Positions 5,748 through 11,333 of a DNA stretch of 12,608 bases are shown one piece after another. This stretch comes from Acidimicrobiia bacterium. Its GTDB lineage: Bacteria; Actinomycetota; Acidimicrobiia; Spongiisociales; SHLN01. The translations under genes were made by a program, and so were the position numbers. A model generated the notes under the pieces. The model had not been told where the DNA came from. It saw only the letters and a program-made list of their open reading frames with translations, and did no database searches. The stretch's first letter is position 1; each line of letters opens with the position of its first letter. The DNA lies in NCBI GenBank assembly GCA_030624805.1, contig JAUXJL010000028.1, positions 1-12,608 of the forward strand, written 5' to 3'.

Positions 5748-8369
5748 ATGACCTCGAGAAGGGTCTCCGCTCCCGGCGGCATGGTGACGTTTGTTTTCAC
5801 CGACATCGAGGGTTCGACTCGCCTGTTTCACCAGCTGGCCGGAACCTATGTGAACCTGCTGGATCGCCACCGCGAGCTGTTGCGATTGGCGTGGGAGGGG
5901 CACCGCGGCTACGAAGTGTCCACCGAAGGTGACTCGTTCTTTATCGCGTTCGAACGAGCCGAGGATGCGATCTTGGCCTGTTCCGAAGCTCAGCAGCGGC
6001 TCGCCTCCGAGCCGTGGGCCCAGGACGTCCAGGTCCGGGTCCGGATTGGGGTCCACACCGGCCTGGCCTCGCCCCGCCGTGGCCAATATGTGGCACTGGC
6101 GGTTCACCAGGCGGCCCGGATCTCGGCGGCCGCTCACGGCGGGCAGGTGCTCGTCTCGCAAGACACAGCCGATGTACTCGGAGCGACGGAGGGTTCCCAG
6201 CTGCGCCGGTTGGGTCGCTTCCGTCTCAGAGACTTCGATGAGCCACAGAACCTCTATCAGCTGGTGGGTGCGGGTTTGGGCGATTCCTTTCCGGCCGTGC
6301 GGGCCGTTCCGGCCGATGGGCACAACATCGTGCACCGCCCGACCGCTTCGGTCGGGCGTGAGGATCTCGTGACTGCAGTCGCCGACCGGGTAGAAGCCGG
6401 AGGGTTGGTTACGTTGCTCGGCCCGGGAGGCGTCGGCAAGACCCGGGTTGCTGAAGATGTTGGGGTTCGCCTCGCCTCCGGTTGGCGGGACGGAGTCTGG
6501 CTTGTCAACCTTGCCGGCGTGTCCGACGAGGGGTTTGTCGCTCCTGCCGTCGCCGACGCGGTCGGGGCGCCGACCAAGCCGGGGCGAGAGCGTTGGGACG
6601 ACGTCATCGATCAGCTCCGGGAACAGCAGGCGGTGATTGTGCTCGACAACTGCGAGCACCTCCTCGATGCCTGCCGTCAGCACATCATGTCATTGCAGGC
6701 AGAGTGCCCGGGCGTGGCGGTGCTGGCCACAAGCCGGGAGCCGATTCGGGTGCCGGACGAGATCTTGTGGCACGTCGACCCCCTCGATGTTCCCGCCGCC
6801 GGCGGCGTCGGTGCGGGGGGCGTTCTCTCCTCTGCCGCAGGCCGTCTGTTCGGTGAGCGTGGGGCGGCGGCCCGCCCCGGGTTCGAAGTCAATGAAGACA
6901 ACGCCGGAGTGGTCGGCGAGATCTGTCGAAGACTCGATGGTCTGCCACTTTCGATCGAGCTGGCCGCGGCGCTGGTGGCCGTCGAATCACCGGCTGAGAT
7001 TCTCGCCGGACTCGAGGACCGGTTCCGGATTCTGCGAAGCCGGGATCCCTCCCCGACCGACAGACACGGCAGTGTCGAAGATCTCCTGTCGTGGAGCTAC
7101 GAGTCGCTGAGCGATGACGAACGGATGGCGTTCCGTCGTTTGTCGGTGTTCAGCTCTGGCTTCTCGATCGAAACCGCCGCGGCCGCCATCGGGCGCCCGG
7201 ACTTGGACGCCCGCGAGGTTGCTCCCCTCGTCTGGTCGCTCGTTGACCGGTCGCTGGTGGAGACCGACTTGACGGCCGAGACAACCCGCTATCGGCTGCT
7301 CGAAACCATGCGCAGCTATGGGCGAGGATTGTTCGACGAAGACGAAAGTATTGCGGAGGTGGCCTCCCGACTCTCCGCCTACTTCCTCGAGAGGCTGGGC
7401 CCATGGTTGCCGGCCGGGCGTTCGTGGGCGGGTGAAGTGGCCGTTGAGCTGGACAACCTCCGAGGTCTGATCCTGCTGCTTCCACCTGATCGTCAAGAGG
7501 CGGCGCAACAGATTGCATGCACGCTTGGTCGGTATCACAACGACGCCCGTCACACGTTCCTCGACGGCATCGAAGAGCTCACCCACTATGTCGACTCGCT
7601 GCCGGACCCGTCGGCGACCAGGGTTTCTCTGCTCACCACACTCGCCTACCTCCATCTGCGGACCGGTGCGGTTGAGACCGCCCGTTGGTTGGTGGACGAC
7701 GCCGACGCGCTCCGGGAGAAGGAAGGCGTCCCCGAGTGGGATGAGGTTGCCGTCGACCGGGCCCGCGGCGAGATCGCCCGGCGGTCCGGAGATCTGGACG
7801 GTGCGGTAGCAGTAGCCCGGAGCGCGCTGGAGCGACCTCTCACTGACAGGAGCCGTTCCCGAATGTACAACCTGCTGGGCACCACTTTGGGCGCCCAGGG
7901 CGATCTGGAGTCGGCCCGGGAGGCGTTCGAAAAAGAGCTCGAGCTGTATCGGGTCCTTGGTAACGACGGATACATCGGGACCGCCCTCGCCAATCTTGCT
8001 GAGGTGGCGCTCCGCCTTGGTGATTTCGAGGCCGCGGCCCGTCATCAACTGGCATGCTTCGAACACTCGGTGGTTCAAGGCTCGGTCACTGTGCTGGCGT
8101 TCTCGATGATTGTGGCCGCCCGTCTCTCCGGCCACCGGGAGGATTGGACGACGGCCGTCGAGCTTCACGCCAAGGGTGAGCGTCTACTGGCCGAGACGGG
8201 CCTGGTCCTGTACGAGGACGACCGGCGCCATAGCGATGAGCTGCTCGCCCGGGCGGGCGCCGAACTCGGGGCCGCTGGCTTCGAGCAGGCCTCCGCCACC
8301 GGCCGGGAGATGAGCATGGCCGATGCGTTGGAACTGACGAGGTCACGGCTCGTTCCCACCGCGCCGTAG
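5748..8369 (+). CDS. Class III nucleotide cyclase - STAND ATPase - TPR signalling protein
   Basis: A predicted cytoplasmic 873-residue multidomain protein. Residues about 12-172 are a class III cyclase (CHD) domain: TFVFTDIEGSTRLF with metal-binding Asp19, STEGDSFFIAF with Asp62, and the VHQAARI region with Arg124; His120 sits where classical cyclases have the catalytic Asn. Residues about 200-410 are a STAND P-loop ATPase: SVGRE, Walker A GPGGVGKT (Lys231), Walker B AVIVLDN (Asp300), ATSREPI, and GLPL at 398-401. A winged-helix-like segment follows (about 445-520, LLSWSYESLSDDERMAFRRL), then helical TPR-type repeats from about 600 to the end (for example GAQGDLESAREAFEKELELY). No C-terminal LuxR HTH is seen, unlike related AfsR/LuxR-type cyclase proteins. 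ATG 5748 has GGAAG 9 nt upstream; ATG 5781 is an alternative. Likely co-transcribed with the protease 42 bp downstream. Confidence 0.9.
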   Translation: MTSRRVSAPGGMVTFVFTDIEGSTRLFHQLAGTYVNLLDRHRELLRLAWEGHRGYEVSTEGDSFFIAFERAEDAILACSEAQQRLASEPWAQDVQVRVRIGVHTGLASPRRGQYVALAVHQAARISAAAHGGQVLVSQDTADVLGATEGSQLRRLGRFRLRDFDEPQNLYQLVGAGLGDSFPAVRAVPADGHNIVHRPTASVGREDLVTAVADRVEAGGLVTLLGPGGVGKTRVAEDVGVRLASGWRDGVWLVNLAGVSDEGFVAPAVADAVGAPTKPGRERWDDVIDQLREQQAVIVLDNCEHLLDACRQHIMSLQAECPGVAVLATSREPIRVPDEILWHVDPLDVPAAGGVGAGGVLSSAAGRLFGERGAAARPGFEVNEDNAGVVGEICRRLDGLPLSIELAAALVAVESPAEILAGLEDRFRILRSRDPSPTDRHGSVEDLLSWSYESLSDDERMAFRRLSVFSSGFSIETAAAAIGRPDLDAREVAPLVWSLVDRSLVETDLTAETTRYRLLETMRSYGRGLFDEDESIAEVASRLSAYFLERLGPWLPAGRSWAGEVAVELDNLRGLILLLPPDRQEAAQQIACTLGRYHNDARHTFLDGIEELTHYVDSLPDPSATRVSLLTTLAYLHLRTGAVETARWLVDDADALREKEGVPEWDEVAVDRARGEIARRSGDLDGAVAVARSALERPLTDRSRSRMYNLLGTTLGAQGDLESAREAFEKELELYRVLGNDGYIGTALANLAEVALRLGDFEAAARHQLACFEHSVVQGSVTVLAFSMIVAARLSGHREDWTTAVELHAKGERLLAETGLVLYEDDRRHSDELLARAGAELGAAGFEQASATGREMSMADALELTRSRLVPTAP

Positions 8370-8393
8370 GCCGCCGAGTAGGCTCGGTTGGTC

Positions 8394-8404
8394 GGAGGAA
8401 GGAG
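8394..8404 (+). promoter_or_regulatory. Purine-rich ribosome binding site of the protease gene
   Basis: A GGAGGAAGGAG tract ends 7 nt before ATG 8412, which decides this start over the in-frame TTG at 8388. Confidence 0.7.
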
Positions 8405-8411
8405 AGTCCTG

Positions 8412-9803
8412 ATGGCCAACGGACCCTGGCAGGCGCGGGTGCAGTTCACCCCCGGAGGTGGCATGGCTTTTCGACCCGGCGAGCTGCTGGTGCGGTCCGG
8501 TATGACCGAATCGGCCGAGGCCATCCTTACCGAGTCTTTTCCCGACGATGCGATCGACTATTCGGAGCTGCTCGGTGACACCTGGTCGAGGTTTGTCGGG
8601 CTTACGGACCCACTGAAGGCGTTGGGCGAGCTGCGGGGAGCCGGGATCTTCGCCCAACCCAACCACGTGCTGTTCGCCATGGGCTGTTGCCCACCCCACC
8701 CCTCGACCGGCGCAGCCGACGATTTGGAGGCCAACCCGTTCATGGCCAGCTCGCTCATGGCCAACCCGTTTATGGCCAGCTCAGTGTTGGCCAATCCGTT
8801 CATGGCCAGTCCGTTCATGGCCAGCCCGTTCATGGCGAGCGCCGCAGGCGGGTGTTGTTGCTGCGGGGGCGGGGGAGCTGTGGCGGCCAATCCGTTCATG
8901 GCGAGCGCCAACCCCAACCCGGCGGCCGCCCCCTGGTTTCAGGCGACGGGCCGGCGTCGCAGTACGGCCCGGCCGGCCCCCGGCCCCGTCGCCCAGGAGC
9001 GCGAGCCAGCAGACCGTGTGCGCATCGCCATCCTCGACACTGGGATCGCTGCGGTCGATCCACCCGACGGCCTGGAAGGTATGGACATCCACATCGATCC
9101 CAACGCCGACGGCGACGCCCCGGACGAGGACGGCGACAACTACCTCGATCCGGTGGCCGGCCACGGCACGTTCGTCGCCGGTGTCATCGAGCAACTCACA
9201 CCGGGGTGCCGGTTCGAGGTGTTCGAGGTCCTCACCACCTATGGAGACGGCGATGAGGCGGAGATCGCCCAGGTGCTGTGGGATCTCTCTCAGCTCGCCG
9301 AAGAACAACGCCCGCACATTGTCAACCTGTCCTTCGGTAGCTATTCGCCAATCGGCATGGAGGTACTGGCCGACGCGGTCGCGGCGCTCCACGAGGTTGG
9401 CGTGGTTGTGGTCGCCTCAGCCGGCAATGACGCCACCTGCGTGCCGACCTACCCGGCGGCACTGCCCAACGTGGTAAGCGTTGGAGCCCTCGACGAAGAT
9501 GAGCGGCCGGCCTCCTACACCAATTATGGGTCCTGGGTGAGGGCGTGCAGCCGGGGTACAGATGTCGTGAGCTCATTCTTCCAGGGCTTCAATGGCGCCG
9601 AGCCGCCCGACGCCGCCGGGGCTGATCCGGACAATTTCGACGGCTGGGCCCAATGGAGCGGGACCTCGTTTGCGGCTCCGCGGGTTGTGGCGGCTCTTGC
9701 CCGCAGAGTGCATGATGGTCTTTCGCCGCAGCAGGCAGTTGTGGACCTGATCGACAACGGTCAGCCTGATATTCCGATGCTGGGAACGGTGGTCCTGCCC
9801 TAA
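8412..9803 (+). CDS. Subtilisin-family (S8) serine protease with PFMAS-repeat linker
   Basis: A 463-residue protease with no signal peptide, so probably intracellular. Residues about 20-90 (PGELLVRSG to IFAQPNHVLFA) resemble a subtilase propeptide, ending in the typical QPNHVLFA strand. Residues 107-175 are a low-complexity linker with six PFMAS units (four of them as NPFMAS), flanked by GCCPPHP (91-97) and split by GGCCCCGGGG (146-155). The S8 domain (about 203-463) has Asp209 (IAILDTGI), His251 (AGHGTFVAGV), oxyanion Asn339 (ASAGND) and Ser418 (SGTSFAAPRV), so the catalytic machinery is complete. Between Asp and His lies an acidic D/N-rich loop (229-246) resembling Ca-binding repeats. It follows the cyclase gene after 42 bp and is probably its operon partner. 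The substrate is unknown; the propeptide and linker suggest autoprocessing or activation. Confidence 0.9.
   Translation: MANGPWQARVQFTPGGGMAFRPGELLVRSGMTESAEAILTESFPDDAIDYSELLGDTWSRFVGLTDPLKALGELRGAGIFAQPNHVLFAMGCCPPHPSTGAADDLEANPFMASSLMANPFMASSVLANPFMASPFMASPFMASAAGGCCCCGGGGAVAANPFMASANPNPAAAPWFQATGRRRSTARPAPGPVAQEREPADRVRIAILDTGIAAVDPPDGLEGMDIHIDPNADGDAPDEDGDNYLDPVAGHGTFVAGVIEQLTPGCRFEVFEVLTTYGDGDEAEIAQVLWDLSQLAEEQRPHIVNLSFGSYSPIGMEVLADAVAALHEVGVVVVASAGNDATCVPTYPAALPNVVSVGALDEDERPASYTNYGSWVRACSRGTDVVSSFFQGFNGAEPPDAAGADPDNFDGWAQWSGTSFAAPRVVAALARRVHDGLSPQQAVVDLIDNGQPDIPMLGTVVLP
8730..8906 (+). repeat. In-frame ANPFMAS-coding repeat array
   Basis: The DNA repeats a unit close to GCCAACCCGTTCATGGCCAG, with 15- to 30-bp spacing of the PFMAS codons and only synonymous or near-synonymous differences, from 8730 to 8840. 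One further copy lies at 8889-8906 after the tetra-Cys stretch (codons 8853-8864). All units keep the reading frame, and near-identical DNA makes expansion or contraction by slippage plausible. Confidence 0.85.
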
Positions 9804-10831
9804 TCCGGCGACTCTTGCTGTCGATGGCCTTGCGCGAGTTCTGCCAGCGTGACTCGGTCGATTTGATCGACCGGTGCAACGGCGACTTTGGCGGGCGTGA
9901 CGGCCCGCAGCGTTGCGGTGCGCGCCCCCCCTTCCAGGATCGAACGCTCACCGAGCACTGCCCCCGGGCCAACCTCGGCGACTGCTTCGTCGTGCACTTC
10001 CACTGCCAGCAGCCCGTCGAGCAGGAGGAAGAGATCGTCACCGGCCTCTCCCTCACGGACCAGCACTTCGCCCTCCGCCAGCTTGCGAATGTTTGGCTTG
10101 GCTCCTTCGTGCATAATCCTCTCGGAGAGGACACGTTCGAGCGCAGTTACTGCTGAGGTCACGATGACGTGAGAATCTGCACCGCCCCACGGCGTGTTCT
10201 TGCCGAAGGTTTCACGGGTCCATCTATGGAAGTCGATGGTCCCGCTCTTAGCCACCACATCACCATCCTCGTCGTAGAGCCAGTGGCGAGGCATCTTGCT
10301 GGCACCGGCCAGCTCGAACTCGTGGCTTCCGTCAACGTGAAGGGTCAGCGAGAGCGTCGTCCACGTCGTGGGTGCCATTATCTTCACGAAAGGCGGTCGG
10401 TTGATGCGGTGAGGGAGTGGCACTCCGGTTCGTCCTCCTGCGGTTTGGGCGAAAGTCACTGAGGTCTCGGTCACTACCGGATGTGCGTGCAGGTCGGGGA
10501 GCGACACGGCTGGGATCGTGACGTGGCCCGGTCCCAACGCCAGCGTTGTCGCTCCCATGAGGCCGTGACCTGCATACCCGTTGTCGACGATGTGGTCTCC
10601 TTCGACTTCGATCCAGGCCCGGAGGTGGTTGGCGAACCGGAACCGGTCGTCTTGCCGCAGCTTTTCGAGACTGTCAATGTGGTCCGGCGGCGTGTCGTCA
10701 TAGTGCCCGATCCCGACGTCGACCGGTACCCGAAGTGGTCCCGTCATCGACTCAGATGGGATCCAGGAAATCGAAGTGACCGACGACTCGAACCGCGTGA
10801 TGCCCTCCCTTCCGCCTGCCAAGTGTGCCAT
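9800..10831 (-). CDS. Cyclic-nucleotide-binding domain protein without DNA-binding domain
   Basis: A soluble 343-residue protein. Residues about 246-330 are a cNMP-binding (CAP-like) domain: IRKLAEGEVLVREGEAGDDL, LFLLLDGLLAVEV, and the phosphate-binding cassette GERSILEGGARTATLRA with Glu295 and Arg304. No helix-turn-helix follows, so it is not a Crp/Fnr regulator. The N-terminal about 240 residues (RFESSVTSISWIP, FAQTAGGRTGVPLPHRI, NRPPFVKIMAPTTW) form a domain I believe recurs in actinobacterial proteins of this layout, function unknown to me. ATG 10831 is chosen because the longer frame to 10927 would translate the 16-bp tandem repeats upstream; no strong RBS is visible, so the start is less sure than the frame. 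It converges on the S8 protease gene, stop codons interlocked, and could read the messenger made by the nearby cyclase. Confidence 0.85.
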   Translation of the reverse strand: MAHLAGGREGITRFESSVTSISWIPSESMTGPLRVPVDVGIGHYDDTPPDHIDSLEKLRQDDRFRFANHLRAWIEVEGDHIVDNGYAGHGLMGATTLALGPGHVTIPAVSLPDLHAHPVVTETSVTFAQTAGGRTGVPLPHRINRPPFVKIMAPTTWTTLSLTLHVDGSHEFELAGASKMPRHWLYDEDGDVVAKSGTIDFHRWTRETFGKNTPWGGADSHVIVTSAVTALERVLSERIMHEGAKPNIRKLAEGEVLVREGEAGDDLFLLLDGLLAVEVHDEAVAEVGPGAVLGERSILEGGARTATLRAVTPAKVAVAPVDQIDRVTLAELAQGHRQQESPD

Positions 10832-10852
10832 GTGTACGCAAGCCGTGACAAC

Positions 10853-10900
10853 AGTTTCTCCGGACGAGAGTTTCTCCGGATGAGAGTTTCTCCGGGTGAG
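10853..10900 (-). repeat. Three tandem 16-bp repeats upstream of the cNMP-receptor gene
   Basis: AGTTTCTCCGGACGAG (10853-10868), AGTTTCTCCGGATGAG (10869-10884) and AGTTTCTCCGGGTGAG (10885-10900) are consecutive, differing only at the two bases after CCGG's first half. The 16-bp period is not a multiple of three, arguing against coding. The array ends 21 bp before the ATG at 10831, so it lies in the leader or promoter and may be a phased binding site. Confidence 0.85.
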
Positions 10901-11056
10901 CGGGGTTGCCTGCAAAGCCGGTCGCAACGGCTGGGTGGCGGCTATCGCATGGGGGAGTGGTTGGGTGTCCTGGGGAGTGCCGCTGAGGGCCCACCGATTT
11001 GGGAGTGGCGCCTCGGTTCAATGGAGGACGCCGCCTGTCAAATCGCCGTCCGCGAC

Positions 11057-11073
11057 GGTTCCGCAAAGGAACC
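11057..11073. repeat. Short perfect hairpin
   Basis: GGTTCC at 11057-11062 and GGAACC at 11068-11073 form a 6-bp stem with a 5-nt GCAAA loop in non-coding DNA. No T-tract follows on either strand; it may be a weak terminator or RNA structure. It resembles a tRNA T-arm superficially, but no tRNA surrounds it. Confidence 0.4.
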
Positions 11074-11152
11074 CCGCCGCACGGCAGCAATCACGGCGCT
11101 GGATCGCTAACGACCTCAAGCGGATGAAGGCATCTGAGCCTCCGACGCGAAC

Positions 11153-11213
11153 GGGTTGGGAGATAGGGGGGAGTGGTGGGTGGTGTTTGTTGGGGTGGCT
11201 GGTGGTTTCGGAT
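11153..11213 (-). terminator. C-rich/G-poor tract (Rho-type terminator candidate); G-rich on the plus strand
   Basis: On the minus strand, which is transcribed from the upstream propeller-VOC gene, this tract is very C-rich and G-poor, as expected of a rut site about 120 bp after that gene's stop. On the plus strand, G-runs at 11153-11155, 11158-11160, 11166-11171 and 11178-11180 with loops of 2, 5 and 6 nt satisfy the G3+N1-7 quadruplex pattern, followed by further GG/GGGG runs. No intrinsic hairpin with T-tract is seen after the gene. Confidence 0.4.
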
Positions 11214-11333
11214 TGAACGTGATCTGTCGATCTTCGGGAATTCAGTGTTGACGCTGCTTCGTTCGTGAAGGGTTTGTGGTTGTGGAACTGTGCGCGCTCG
11301 AATCAACCCCCTTTCGCTGAGCTGGCCGGTCGA

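Larger units (their letters stand above)
10832..11333. other. 500-bp intergenic region without a convincing gene
   Basis: Open frames here (for example plus strand 10896-11216) have unnatural composition and no RBS. The region lies downstream of the propeller-VOC gene and upstream of the cNMP-receptor gene, both minus strand. It holds three tandem 16-bp repeats, a hairpin at 11057-11073 and a G-rich tract at 11153-11213. No tRNA or recognisable RNA gene was seen. Confidence 0.6.

Noticed and set aside
5541..6683. Long minus-strand open frame (380 codons) antisense to the cyclase gene
   Set aside because: Mirror frame of a GC-rich coding region; no domain motifs, no RBS, and the plus strand has unambiguous cyclase and Walker motifs.
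6987..8168. Long minus-strand open frame (393 codons) antisense to the STAND/TPR region
   Set aside because: Same codon-phase shadow effect; Arg/Gly/Pro-rich translation without recognisable features.
5748..8369. LuxR-type transcription factor reading of the cyclase-STAND protein
   Set aside because: No helix-turn-helix at the C-terminus; the protein ends in TPR-like helices.
8558..8917. Minus-strand frame with LAMNGLAMNG repeats
   Set aside because: It is the antisense reading of the ANPFMAS repeat array, not an independent gene.
10156..10169. TCACGATGACGTGA inverted repeat as a CRP-type site
   Set aside because: It lies inside the coding region of the cNMP-binding protein and does not match the CRP consensus spacing.
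10853..10900. CRISPR-like array
   Set aside because: The 16-bp copies are directly adjacent with no spacers.
10896..11216. Plus-strand 106-codon open frame
   Set aside because: No RBS, unnatural Trp/Gly/Ser-rich composition, and it crosses the tandem repeats and G-rich tract.
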